Source: Robiginitomaculum sp.
GTDB lineage: Bacteria; Pseudomonadota; Alphaproteobacteria; Caulobacterales; Maricaulaceae
Length of the DNA stretch: 56,235 bases
Direction: 5' to 3'
Assembly (NCBI GenBank): GCA_016763315.1
Contig: JAESTZ010000101.1
Location: 1 to 56,235, forward strand
Of the stretch, positions 27,921 through 36,879 are shown piece by piece. The translations under genes and the position numbers were made by a program. Below the pieces are notes generated by a model, which ran no database searches, was not told where the DNA came from, and saw only the letters and a list, made by a program, of their open reading frames with translations. The stretch's first letter is position 1. Every line of letters begins with the position of its first letter.

Positions 27921-29045
27921 TTAGATGTAAAAATCCTGTATAGCATTGATGATTTTATTTATATCATCTTTTGCTAAATAGGGGTGCATCGGTAAGGAAA
28001 TTACAGTTTTCGCTTTTTCTTCTGATACAGCTACTCCACCATCTCCAACAGGAAAGTCACTATAAGCGGTCTGCATATGGATTGGTTTTGGATAGTAAAC
28101 CGCAGTTGGAATGCCCCGATCTTTTAGGTAAGCGCCCAATTCTTCGCGATTTTCGACTTCAATAGTATATTGAGCCCAAACAGAAATTCCGCCGTCAATT
28201 ACTCGAGGTACTTGTTTTACTATATTGCCCAAACCGGCATTATACGCTCTGGCAATTTCATTACGTTTTTCAATTTCGTCGGCAAAAATTGCTAGTTTTT
28301 CAAGCAATATAGCTGCCTGAATTGTATCTAGCCGGCTGTTTACGCCAATGCGGACATTGTCGTATTTGTCAGTGCCTTTGCCATGTACGCGAATTGAATC
28401 AATTGCCGCGGCGGTCTCGTCGCAGTCGGTTAATACTGCGCCACCGTCGCCATAACAGCCAAGTGGTTTCGCTGGAAAAAAGCTGGTAGTTGCGGCGTCT
28501 GCCCAATGTAATGGGTGCTTACCGTGCAAAGTCGAACCAAAACCCTGTGCGCTATCGGCTATTAGCTTCATACCATATTTCTTGGCTATGGCTGAAATAA
28601 CTGGATAGTTTGCTGGTTGGCCGAATAGATCAACAGCGATAATTACTTTTGGGGTTAGCTCTCCTGCGGCTATAACCGCTTTTATCGCCGTTTCCAGGTT
28701 TTCCGGATCCATATTATAAGTATCTGGTAAAATATCGACAAATACCGGTGTGGCATTGATCCATGGTACAATCTCGCCGGTGGCGACAAATGTGAAACTT
28801 GGGCAAAATACAGCGTCACCCTCACCAATTCCCCAAGCCATCATCGGCAAAACCAGTGCATCCGTACCGTTGCCGCAGGCCAATACATGTTTGGCCTTGC
28901 CAAATTCAGCTAACTTTGCCTCTAATTCCTTAACTTGCGGACCCATGACATATTTGCCATCAGCCACTGCGTTTAAGACCGCAGAGTTTATTTTATCTTC
29001 TATTCTGCTACGTTGCGCCTGCAGATCAATAAACGCCATTCCCAT
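27921..29045 (-). CDS. wbpE: DegT/DnrJ/EryC1 aminotransferase, 3-oxo-glucuronate type
   Basis: PLP-dependent sugar aminotransferase, 374 residues. FIDLQAQRSRIEDKI near the start, GNGTDALVLPMMAW, PSFTFVATGEI, the PLP Lys in SFFPAKPLGCYGDGG and the YNAGL/AQYTIEV C-terminal pattern match WbpE/WlbC, which installs the 3-amino group on UDP-3-oxo-GlcNAcA using glutamate. The ATG at 29045 is preceded by AGGAAA at suitable distance; the next Met (29039) is also possible. Position between wbpB and wbpA supports the assignment. Cytosolic. Confidence 0.9.
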   Translation of the reverse strand: MGMAFIDLQAQRSRIEDKINSAVLNAVADGKYVMGPQVKELEAKLAEFGKAKHVLACGNGTDALVLPMMAWGIGEGDAVFCPSFTFVATGEIVPWINATPVFVDILPDTYNMDPENLETAIKAVIAAGELTPKVIIAVDLFGQPANYPVISAIAKKYGMKLIADSAQGFGSTLHGKHPLHWADAATTSFFPAKPLGCYGDGGAVLTDCDETAAAIDSIRVHGKGTDKYDNVRIGVNSRLDTIQAAILLEKLAIFADEIEKRNEIARAYNAGLGNIVKQVPRVIDGGISVWAQYTIEVENREELGAYLKDRGIPTAVYYPKPIHMQTAYSDFPVGDGGVAVSEEKAKTVISLPMHPYLAKDDINKIINAIQDFYI

Positions 29046-29095
29046 AATTCTATTTCCTTTTCCTAGTGGCCTTGCCACCATAACACTTGATTTAT

Positions 29096-30049
29096 CTAAC
29101 CTGCTGCGACTAATGCCCGCAACACGCGCAATGCTTCGTCAGCATCTGTTTTAGGTTTATTGCCGTCAATACAACATTGTACAAAATGACGACACTCTTC
29201 TTTTAGCGGTTCCGCATTGATGTTAAATTCAACGTATTCAACATCAGCTTTGTTCGGTGTTGGAGTGCCGTCTGTAGTGGATATAGTGTGTCGGTAAAGA
29301 GCCAGTTTTTTTCTTGGCTCAGGCTGACTGTCCTCAAAAACTAACATACCAGTTTCCATTACCACCACCAGTTTTTGTTCTTTGAAAGGGTGCAGCCATG
29401 AGGCAAAAATGTGAGCTTTGCGACCGGAGGCAAAATTCATATCGACCCGGAACATATCTTCAACACCCTCTGTGACCCAAGCTCCGCCGGATCCGGTAAC
29501 TGTTGTCGGCTCTTCATCAAGCAGAGCCAGCAGCATGGAGAAGTCATGTGGTGCAAGGCTCCAAAGAGCATTTTCTTCTAAACGGAACTTTCCAGTACTT
29601 AGGCGGTTGGAGTAGGCATAGCGAATATTACCGAATTCACCGCTATGAACCAATTGCAACATTTTCTGGAATGCCGGGTGATATTGTAATAAATGACCAA
29701 CCATTAAAACCCGGCCGTGCTTGACTGAACTGGCCGCCATGGCCTCGCCATCAGGAACTGTCAAAGCCAGCGGCTTTTCGACAAACACATGTTTGCCAGC
29801 TTCTATTCCTTGTATTGCCAATGTTTTATGCAACTCGGCTGGTGCTGCAATCGCTAGCGCTTTGATTCGCGGATCTGCCAAAGCTTGCTCCATGCTTATG
29901 GCGATAACTCCATGAGTGGTGGCGTGATTTTTGGCAGCCTTTTCATCGGGATCAACGATTGCTCGTAACGCTCCTAGTTGAGCAAAATTACGAGCAAGGT
30001 TTTTACCCCAATACCCACAGCCGACAACCGCAACAAATGCATTAGTCAT
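29096..30049 (-). CDS. wbpB: UDP-GlcNAcA 3-dehydrogenase (Gfo/Idh/MocA family)
   Basis: 317 residues. NAD-binding start VAVVGCGYWGKNLARNFAQLG, the HVFVEKPLAL motif with the family Lys-Pro, VGHLLQYHPAF and HDFSMLLALLDEEP fit WbpB/WlbA, which oxidises C3 of UDP-GlcNAcA and recycles its cofactor with 2-oxoglutarate. First gene of the wbpB-wbpE-wbpA group; about 50 bases separate it from wbpE. A second, more distant family member lies at 43734. The start codon is followed by a normal Rossmann beginning. Confidence 0.88.
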   Translation of the reverse strand: MTNAFVAVVGCGYWGKNLARNFAQLGALRAIVDPDEKAAKNHATTHGVIAISMEQALADPRIKALAIAAPAELHKTLAIQGIEAGKHVFVEKPLALTVPDGEAMAASSVKHGRVLMVGHLLQYHPAFQKMLQLVHSGEFGNIRYAYSNRLSTGKFRLEENALWSLAPHDFSMLLALLDEEPTTVTGSGGAWVTEGVEDMFRVDMNFASGRKAHIFASWLHPFKEQKLVVVMETGMLVFEDSQPEPRKKLALYRHTISTTDGTPTPNKADVEYVEFNINAEPLKEECRHFVQCCIDGNKPKTDADEALRVLRALVAAG

Positions 30050-30232
30050 TAGTTATCACCTAATGTATTGAACAGAAAAAGGTATTATGGTCTGATATGC
30101 AAAAGTCGCTCATGGATAAGCTCTATCGAAAGCTTTTTATAATGAGAATCAGATTGCATATTTCATAGCATTTGGTTGGAGCTTATAGTTAAATTAATAA
30201 AAATTAAAAGCCTCAACCTATTATTCACTATT

Positions 30233-30421
30233 TTATTTAATGGTTGCTAATGCTTGTGCAAACAGGTTTTCCAGATCTGGCATGTTGGCGCCGGTATTAA
30301 TGGAAACATTGTTTTCCAGTGTTACTAAGCCGGCACCATTGATCACCTGTACGTGTAGTACTTTATTCGGGTTGATATTATAAAGCTGTCCCGATGCATC
30401 GACTACTTTAAAGACATTCAT
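30233..30421 (-). CDS. Small hypothetical protein
   Basis: 62 residues, not recognised. An AGGAAA ribosome site lies eight bases before the ATG, which supports expression. The product is soluble, predicted beta-strand rich at first (FKVVDASGQLYNINPNKVL; HVQVINGAGLVTLENNVSIN), then one helix (DLENLFAQALATIK). The strand pattern with N-x-x-K-V-x-H-V recalls small LytTR-like or phage-type beta folds, but this is weak. It stands alone between wbpB and a secreted transglutaminase-like gene. Confidence 0.45.
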   Translation of the reverse strand: MNVFKVVDASGQLYNINPNKVLHVQVINGAGLVTLENNVSINTGANMPDLENLFAQALATIK

Positions 30422-30823
30422 GTTAAATTTCCTAGCTATATTTTGAATATTAAACCAAGCGAGCTGGCTATCACCTTGTGGTTGTTAAGTCTAGTGCTTT
30501 TACTTAATTTACCGGGATAATCGACAATATAGAAATGCTAGTGCTTATTACGCTACTATTGGTTGTCACTGTTGGGTCAAACTATGTTGACTGATAAGGA
30601 AAAATAAATGATTAAATCATTTGAATGCTAACGCCGAAACTTTAGGAACTATAAAGCCTGCCGCGAGGACTTGCGCTATATGTCCACCTTGAATTTTTGA
30701 TACATGTCTGTTAGACATAAATAACGCAATAGTGCATTGGAGTGACTGCTTTTAGCTATGTAGTTTATGTTATCCTCATTGCGCAAAAACGTATAATGGT
30801 GTTTCAATTGATCGAGGGTAAAA
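30422..30823. other. Intergenic region with a possible leader peptide and operator
   Basis: No gene of normal size. A well-placed AAGGA (30596-30600) precedes an eight-codon frame at 30608-30631 (MIKSFEC). A perfect palindrome follows at 30704-30718. This region would contain the promoters of the divergent small gene at 30233 and the secreted protein at 30824. Confidence 0.4.
30704..30718. promoter_or_regulatory. Palindrome ATGTCT-gtt-AGACAT upstream of the secreted protein
   Basis: Perfect 6-3-6 inverted repeat 105 bases before the ATG at 30824. It could be a dimeric-regulator site; no regulator is nearby and it may be chance in an AT-rich spacer. Confidence 0.3.
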
Positions 30824-32020
30824 ATGCATATAACGTCTAAGATGAAATTTATCGTGTGGCCACTAAAGTTATTCTTTTTAGCGATGCTAATTAGTGCTGC
30901 CGCGCGTGCAGACAGCACTACAGATTTTGTTGATAGAATTCTGGTTAGCCCGCAAACTACATCAGTTTCCACAGGTACTGAGTTGCAAGTTCGCTATGGG
31001 AAGTTATGGCGTGGAACATTAAAAGACTATCAGTTTCGGCTTCTACAATTGCAAACTAATGACGGTAAAAGAAGCTGGAAAGTAGTGCAACCTTTCCAGA
31101 AATACCCATTACCGCCTTTTAAATCGTCCTACATTGGCCCGTCGGCATTGCAGGTAGATATCAAAGGCCCCGGTGAGAAAATACAGATGATCTGGATTGG
31201 GAATTATTATTTCCATTCTCCCTCAAAATGGTATCCAAGCCTGCTGCGTGCCTTTCGTATCGGTATGTTTAATGACGATACGCTTGCCGAGCAGTTCACT
31301 GATGTTTCCGCAAAGCTTGCATTTGTAACAGCTATTTTTACTGAAGACGAAAGAGCTTGCATGACTTCTTGTTCAGTTGCTGGTTGGTGGGCAAAGAAAT
31401 GGCGAACAACAATCAAAGAGAGCACGATAGTCTATGACAGTAAGGAGGGGTATTTCGAAGACAAGGGAAAAGGTGTTGGTTTGAACTTGAAAGAATTTTC
31501 CCATTACAGCGATATTATTACCACGTTAAAAAAGGCCGGTGTTTATACTAGCAATGGCGAAGTCAATATTGATTTGGTCAGAAGCGTTTTCGCTACTCAA
31601 ATGTATTATCGTGGCTATATGCCCGGGAGTCCGACAGACGGGTATCTATATTCATTGGACCAGCAGTTAAGCATGTGCAACCTATATTCAGTACAGTTAA
31701 TTGAGACTTTGGAAAGATACGGACTGGATACAGCTTTTATATCTTATGAAAATGAATTTGGCGGCGCACATGCAATTGCTCAGGTTCAAACTGAAATTGG
31801 AACTGTCGTTTTAGATGCAATGCAGGGGAGAATTTATTTAGGTTCTATTCAGGATATGATTGCCGGTAAAGAAGTAGAGGCAATTGATTTGCCTATTTAT
31901 CATCCAGTGGGAATCGATTTAATTTATGAACTGCCCAGAGCAAAGGCCGTATTTTTGTCGGAACAAATATTACTATTACAAGGACAGGCACGGCATAATG
32001 AAGCCATTAAATTAAAATAA
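30824..32020 (+). CDS. Secreted transglutaminase-like protein
   Basis: 398 residues with an N-terminal signal peptide (hydrophobic 9-27, likely cleavage after AARA at 29). Residues 30-200 form an unknown domain with several tryptophans and a CMTSC motif. The C-terminal part carries a transglutaminase/cysteine-protease-like triad: C285 in LSMCNLYSVQLIETLERYGL, H316 in GGAHAIAQVQ and D331 in VVLDAMQG, with family spacing. This is my reading of the pattern, not a database match. It would act in the periplasm or outside, on protein or envelope substrate. It stands alone on the plus strand, followed by the wbpI fragment. Confidence 0.55.
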   Translation: MHITSKMKFIVWPLKLFFLAMLISAAARADSTTDFVDRILVSPQTTSVSTGTELQVRYGKLWRGTLKDYQFRLLQLQTNDGKRSWKVVQPFQKYPLPPFKSSYIGPSALQVDIKGPGEKIQMIWIGNYYFHSPSKWYPSLLRAFRIGMFNDDTLAEQFTDVSAKLAFVTAIFTEDERACMTSCSVAGWWAKKWRTTIKESTIVYDSKEGYFEDKGKGVGLNLKEFSHYSDIITTLKKAGVYTSNGEVNIDLVRSVFATQMYYRGYMPGSPTDGYLYSLDQQLSMCNLYSVQLIETLERYGLDTAFISYENEFGGAHAIAQVQTEIGTVVLDAMQGRIYLGSIQDMIAGKEVEAIDLPIYHPVGIDLIYELPRAKAVFLSEQILLLQGQARHNEAIKLK

Positions 32021-32040
32021 TTTTTGTATTTTCGCTTGTT

Positions 32041-32179
32041 TACGCAAAACCAAGTAATGAAGTAAATCGTTCTTGGTCATCTGTGTTTTCAGCGCGACGC
32101 AAGGTGCAAACTGCATAATTTTTATCTATAATTTCCAATGTTTTGCTGATTGAGGTTTTATTATCTATTTGGCTGGCGT
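32041..32179 (-). pseudogene. Fragment of a wbpI-type 2-epimerase gene
   Basis: This stretch is a diverged copy of 36165-36303 inside the intact epimerase gene at 35777, roughly 90 percent identical by eye with a shared run of over 40 identical bases. In the minus frame it reads YASQIDN...YAVCTLRRAENTDDQERF then a stop. The His of the conserved LHRAENTD is Arg here, there is no start, and the ends are cut on both sides. Weaker similarity may extend to 32024-32184. It is a scar of a former epimerase copy. Confidence 0.88.
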
Positions 32180-32342
32180 ACTTGCAAGCTCGAAAAATGA
32201 AATCTATATAAAATGAATATCGAATAAATTTCTACTTAGGTTTGGTGGTAAATTTATTTATAAAATCTTGTTTGAGGTGGTATGCTTATTAAGAGTTCTT
32301 ATAGTTTACCGGGGCAGTAATATGATATATAGAGTGAAATAA

Positions 32343-33116
32343 ATGAGCAACATATCTTCTGACGCGCAAATTGGTGAAAATTGTTTTTTATCTAGAACCG
32401 CTGTAATTCACGAGAATGTAATTCTCGGGGATAATTGCAAAGTTGACGATTATTGTGTTTTGGGTGATTCTCGACCTCTCAATGGCAACAAGCTGGTAAT
32501 TGGACAAAATGCTATAATAAGGTCTCATTCTGTAATGTACGGAGGATCAACATTCGGCTCTGATTTGAGTACGGGGCATCATTGTTTAGTTCGGGAAGGC
32601 ATATCGGCTGGAATTAATTTGCAAATTGGCAGTTACAACTCCTTAGAGGGCGATACTATTATTGGTGATTTTGTCAGATTTCATAGCAGTGTTAATATTG
32701 GGCGCGGAAGTCAAATTGGTGACTTAGTTTGGATTTTCCCTAATGTCGTTTTAACTAATGACCCTATTCCTCCCTCCGGATTGCAGCGTGGTGTTACTTT
32801 AGGTGATGGGGTGGTTATATGTGCAATGGCGATCATCCTTCCAGGTGCCGTTTTGGGTGTCGGAGCATTTGTTGCAGCATGCGCGAAGGTTGGGGGAGAA
32901 ATTCCAAAGGGTGCCTTTGTCGTTGGTGAGAAAGGTTTGGTTAGAGGGGACGTGAGGTTGGTAAGGGATTTTACTACTAAAAAACAACACCCTTGGATGA
33001 ATCATTTTTTTGATTATTATCCTCAAGCCGCGCAAGAGAAAATTCGCGAAATTCGACAAACTCTTGCCGATCATTTTTGTGAGCAAGACGAAAAACGCCG
33101 CTCACCTATTGATTAA
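32343..33116 (+). CDS. Left-handed beta-helix (hexapeptide) acyltransferase
   Basis: 257 residues with many hexapeptide turns (IGENCFL, VILGDNCKV, LVIGQNAII, VTLGDGVVI, AVLGVGAFV), so a trimeric acyl- or acetyltransferase using acetyl-CoA or acyl-ACP. A possible catalytic His lies in STGHHCLVREG. The last 50 residues are helical (HPWMNHFFDYYPQAAQEKI). Target sugar unknown; the gene is flanked by the epimerase fragment and a glycosyltransferase. AT-richer than core genes, as are its neighbours. Confidence 0.75.
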   Translation: MSNISSDAQIGENCFLSRTAVIHENVILGDNCKVDDYCVLGDSRPLNGNKLVIGQNAIIRSHSVMYGGSTFGSDLSTGHHCLVREGISAGINLQIGSYNSLEGDTIIGDFVRFHSSVNIGRGSQIGDLVWIFPNVVLTNDPIPPSGLQRGVTLGDGVVICAMAIILPGAVLGVGAFVAACAKVGGEIPKGAFVVGEKGLVRGDVRLVRDFTTKKQHPWMNHFFDYYPQAAQEKIREIRQTLADHFCEQDEKRRSPID

Positions 33117-33480
33117 TTTTAACCGGTGTTAAGCTGAATTTTGGTTACTATTGATATTAATTTGCGGCCAAAATTGTATCTGGCACGCTATATTTAGCAC
33201 CTAACCTGCAGCCGTAAAACATTACAGTTATGAGGTTTGGAGCTTTTTTGGATTTTAGATAAAGTATAAGGGGTTCTGAGGTATATTTATAATGTTTACA
33301 GTTATGTATCAGAGGTACACCAATTTGTTTGGTTAGCTTAGCCTTGAGAATTTAAGGGCAAGCTCTTTTCTTTATATCAAGAGTTGACTTTAGTCTTCTG
33401 TCATTATTATGTCACGAAGAATCATGATTTCCTAACGGCATGTTATGGTAACAATATTTCTTGGAGGCTTGGTATATTCT
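33117..33480. other. AT-rich spacer without recognised features
   Basis: About 360 bases with no coding frame, hairpin or repeat that I can support. It should include the promoter of the glycosyltransferase at 33481. GGAGG at 33463-33467 is too far from that ATG to be a normal ribosome site. Confidence 0.4.
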
Positions 33481-34959
33481 ATGCGCATAGTAATGATCAC
33501 TGATGATGTGAATATAGATCGGCGAATATTGCTAGAAGCGAATTCACTTATAGAACAAGGTGAAGAAGTTGTTTTGCTGGCAAGAGAGGATCCGTATGGT
33601 GATTTTGATAGATTCCCTGCATTCGAGGTGGTGAATAAGCTAAAAATTATGCGAATTGCTGCAGTTGCAAGCTTACATTTTATTCAAAAAAATGCACCAG
33701 TATATCAGCAAAGTTTCGTAAATATATTAAATGTTATGTCAGTCAAAAATCAAAAAAAAATTAATGATTTAGCATATAGTATAGATGTTAAAATTTATGT
33801 AGCTCGTGAGAAAAAAAAGAATGCTATCTGCTTCGTGCTACAAAAATATAAATCTATTCAAACTAAAATTTTTCTATTAAAACAATTTATATTACGTGCT
33901 TTAGCTGTTGGAACATATAAGATGTCTAGAGTGGCATGTAGGTTTGGTGCGTATTTAAATCGAAACCCAAAGTTGGGCGAATATTTTATTCAACAGGCAA
34001 AATATTTCAAGCCAGATGTTTTGCACGTGCATGATTTGCCGCAACTACCTGCGGGCGTATCCGTAAGTAAGGATCTGAATATTCCACTTATTTATGACAT
34101 GCACGAGATATATCCATTAATAGCAACTCTTACTGAAAAAGAAAAGAAAACGCTGTACCGTATTGAAAAGAAGATGATTAATATCCCAGATGAAATAATT
34201 ATAGTTAATCCTAATGCCGCTGATTATGTCGCCAAGATGTACAATATTGATAAGCCCACAGTTATACAAAACGCCACTATGCCGCCCCAAGGATTTTCAG
34301 CTCACGCTCAACATGATGATCGCATTCGAAAAAAGCTAAAGCTAAAGAAAAAAGACAAAATATTATTATTGCAGGGTTGGATTCATAAGTCTCGCGGCGG
34401 CATCGAGGAACTTATAATGTCTTTGAATGATGTTAGCAAAGATATCCATTTGGTTTTGCTTGGTTATGGGGATTTAGAGGAAGCAAGAAATCAGGCTAAG
34501 GAATTCGGTGTTGGTGATAGGCTTCACACAATTGATGCGGTTCCTTGGGACGAGTTGTTATGGTGGACAGCCTCTGCGGATGCGGGAATTATTCCATATA
34601 TTCCCGAAGGGACCCATGTGGAGCTTGCCTCTCCAAATAAGCTTTATGAATTTATTACTGCAGGATTGCCTATTGTTTCAAATGATTTGCCATTCATTAG
34701 AACTGTCTTAGAAGAGCATGAGTTTGGTGTTTTAGGTGAGTTTGCTTTAGCTGAAGGATTCGGAATAGCTATCACTGAAATGTTTTCGGATTCCGGTAAA
34801 AACCTTGCACGGTTTAAGAGAAATATTTTAAAGTATGGCTATCTTTATGGTTGGGAAAGAGAGCAGGAAATTTTATTTGAGTGTTATAGGAAAATTGGTA
34901 AGCCAGTGGGTCTTAGTAATACTGGTGATTTACTTGCTACAGGGAAAGTAGGGAGTTAG
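33481..34959 (+). CDS. Glycosyltransferase family 4-like
   Basis: 492 residues from the ATG at 33481 (MRIVMITDDVNIDRRI), the natural Rossmann start; an in-frame ATG 36 bases earlier adds residues outside the family. The middle contains LHVHDLPQLPAGV and YDMHEIYPL, the C-terminal GT-B domain LLLQGWIHKSRGGIEEL, VLLGYGDLEEA, and the donor site SPNKLYEFITAGLPIV. It is homologous to the enzyme at 22127 (same LQ-or-HGG loop and SPNKL-E motif) but lacks its membrane insert. Codon use is AT-rich, with long A runs in the first third, suggesting recent transfer. Specificity unknown. Confidence 0.82.
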   Translation: MRIVMITDDVNIDRRILLEANSLIEQGEEVVLLAREDPYGDFDRFPAFEVVNKLKIMRIAAVASLHFIQKNAPVYQQSFVNILNVMSVKNQKKINDLAYSIDVKIYVAREKKKNAICFVLQKYKSIQTKIFLLKQFILRALAVGTYKMSRVACRFGAYLNRNPKLGEYFIQQAKYFKPDVLHVHDLPQLPAGVSVSKDLNIPLIYDMHEIYPLIATLTEKEKKTLYRIEKKMINIPDEIIIVNPNAADYVAKMYNIDKPTVIQNATMPPQGFSAHAQHDDRIRKKLKLKKKDKILLLQGWIHKSRGGIEELIMSLNDVSKDIHLVLLGYGDLEEARNQAKEFGVGDRLHTIDAVPWDELLWWTASADAGIIPYIPEGTHVELASPNKLYEFITAGLPIVSNDLPFIRTVLEEHEFGVLGEFALAEGFGIAITEMFSDSGKNLARFKRNILKYGYLYGWEREQEILFECYRKIGKPVGLSNTGDLLATGKVGS

Positions 34960-35017
34960 TGATTATATACTAAAATGTACTAATAAAAACACTAAACAAT
35001 TCTTATGGATACTGACG

Positions 35018-35797
35018 ATGCAATCAATAATGCCTTTTACTGACAACTTTAGAGACTTCGCTTCTAAAAGCCAGTGGGTCGACTCTTTGAATATAGACAG
35101 TTTAAATAAAGTCTACCTTTCAGCGGATATTGATTGGGCCCCTGATTATGCAGTTGAAGTAATGCTTGCGGAGATTGAAAAAAGAAATTTGAAAATGACG
35201 GTTTTTGCTACACATAAGTCGTCATTACTTTTGCAACCACAACCGAATATTGAAATTGGCGTACACCCAGATTATACTCGCACGGTTGAGCAAAAAGATC
35301 TTAAATATCAGCTATCATTTTTGTTGGATATTTTTCCTGATGCGCTTGGCGTTAGGAGCCATCGCAATTTTTTTGGTCAAAATACTTGTGATTTTGCCAA
35401 TGAATTTCAGTTAAAATATGAAGCTAGCAATATACAATGGGGTATGCCATTTCTTTGCCCGCATCGTGATTACAATCAAATGGTTCGCATTCCGTATTTT
35501 TGGGAAGATGGTATTCATTGCGATATGAACTTACCATGGACTTTGGATCAATTACCAATCCATTGCGCAGGGTTGAAGGTAATTAACTTTCACCCAATGG
35601 CTTTATATTTAAATTCACCTACTGAAAGTCATCGACGTAGTGTTGTCGGTAATTATTCAGATTTAACTATTGCGCCATTTTCTGTATTAGAGAAACAGAG
35701 ATTCCACGGCACTGGAGCATTTACTTATTTTAAGATGATCCTTGATATGCTCGTAGAACAAAGAGTTAATTGTGATTTAATGTCTGAACTTATTTGA
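35018..35797 (+). CDS. NodB-fold polysaccharide deacetylase-like protein (WbmS-like)
   Basis: 259 residues. Motifs in order match a degenerate NodB homology domain: SADIDWAPDY (metal Asp pair), TVFATHKS, EIGVHPDYT, GVRSHRNF and KVINFHPMALYL. Related proteins in Bordetella-type O-antigen loci are called WbmS. Deacetylation of an N-acetyl sugar is possible, but the canonical H-x-x-x-H pair is altered, so another role cannot be excluded. It overlaps the 3' end of the convergent wbpI gene by 21 bases. Confidence 0.65.
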   Translation: MQSIMPFTDNFRDFASKSQWVDSLNIDSLNKVYLSADIDWAPDYAVEVMLAEIEKRNLKMTVFATHKSSLLLQPQPNIEIGVHPDYTRTVEQKDLKYQLSFLLDIFPDALGVRSHRNFFGQNTCDFANEFQLKYEASNIQWGMPFLCPHRDYNQMVRIPYFWEDGIHCDMNLPWTLDQLPIHCAGLKVINFHPMALYLNSPTESHRRSVVGNYSDLTIAPFSVLEKQRFHGTGAFTYFKMILDMLVEQRVNCDLMSELI

Positions 35798-36835
35798 TAA
35801 GTAACTTTCCATTTGCTGAATGGTTAGTTCGGCGGCATTACCATTGCCGTATTCGGTTATTGTGCTGCGTGGCGTTATGTATTCGTCTTGGGTCCATAAG
35901 CGGTTCCAGCCACTATTGATGGTTTCCACCCATTCGGTCTCATCGCGAAGTGTGATACAAGGCTTGCCGTGGAAATAGGCTTCTTTTTGCAAGCCGCCAG
36001 AATCTGTTAATATCAATTTTGACTGGCTCATCAGTTTTTGCATGGCAAAATATCCAATTGGTTCTATCAATCGAATATTAGTTAGTTCAGCTTCGCGACC
36101 TTTTAATAGCTTCTTAGTTCTTGGGTGTACCGGGAAAATAATTTCTTGTGTTTTGGCTTGGTTACGCAAAAAACTAAGTAATGAAGTAAATCGTTCTTGG
36201 TCATCTGTGTTTTCAGCGCGATGCAAGGTGCAGACTGCATAATCTTTATCTTCGATTCCCAATGTTTTGATGATTGAGGTTTCATCATCTATCTGGCTGG
36301 CGAATTTGGTGGCATCAAACATTACATCACCAATATGAAAAACACCCTTGTTTATGCCTTCATTCTTCAGATTGTTGATTGCGGTCGAGGTCGGGCACAG
36401 CAAGAGCGCGCTAACGTGGTCAGCTAGGATGCGATTAAGTTCTTCTGGCATTTTCTTGTTAAAAGAACGCAATCCAGCTTCGACGTGTACAACGGGAATG
36501 TGTAATTTGGATGCGGCCAGTGCGCCAGCAAGCGTCGAGTTGGTGTCGCCATATATCAAAGTAATGTCTGGTTGTTCTTTAAGCATTATTTCTTCGATTT
36601 TCTCCAACATCCTTCCAGTCATCGCCCCATGATTACCTCCACCAAGGCTTAATTCGTATTTTGGCTTGCCCATTTTTAGTTGTCGGAAAAAAATTTCTGA
36701 CATGTTATCATCATAGTGCTGTCCAGTATGGATAACGACCTCTTCAAGCGTCGGGTGGTTTTCTAAAAGACGGCTGATGGTGGCAGCTTTGACGAATTGC
36801 GGACGGGCGCCGATTATAGTGATGATTTTAGCCAT
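35777..36835 (-). CDS. wbpI: UDP-N-acetylglucosamine 2-epimerase family, WbpI type
   Basis: Non-hydrolysing 2-epimerase, 352 residues. Motifs: GARPQFVKAATISR, HTGQHYDDNMSEIFF, YGDTNSTLAGALAA, HVEAGLRSFNKKMPEE, LHRAENTDD, and DSGGLQKEAYFHGKPCITLRDE with TEWVE. The SFN-K-MPEE and TEWVETINSGWN stretches point to WbpI (UDP-GlcNAc3NAcA 2-epimerase) at least as well as WecB. With wbpA, wbpB, wbpE and wbpD in this locus, the product UDP-ManNAc3NAcA is likely; UDP-ManNAc cannot be excluded. Transcribed after asnB (45-base gap). A fragment of the same gene lies at 32041. Confidence 0.88.
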   Translation of the reverse strand: MAKIITIIGARPQFVKAATISRLLENHPTLEEVVIHTGQHYDDNMSEIFFRQLKMGKPKYELSLGGGNHGAMTGRMLEKIEEIMLKEQPDITLIYGDTNSTLAGALAASKLHIPVVHVEAGLRSFNKKMPEELNRILADHVSALLLCPTSTAINNLKNEGINKGVFHIGDVMFDATKFASQIDDETSIIKTLGIEDKDYAVCTLHRAENTDDQERFTSLLSFLRNQAKTQEIIFPVHPRTKKLLKGREAELTNIRLIEPIGYFAMQKLMSQSKLILTDSGGLQKEAYFHGKPCITLRDETEWVETINSGWNRLWTQDEYITPRSTITEYGNGNAAELTIQQMESYLSNKFRH

Positions 36836-36879
36836 GTTTCTCTCAATAAATATATGAATTATAATTCAAGACGGAAAAT

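Noticed and set aside
35777-36835. Naming the epimerase wecB with certainty
   Set aside because: SFNKKMPEE and the TEWVETINSGWN stretch plus the neighbouring wbpA, B, D, E genes favour WbpI; only assay can decide.
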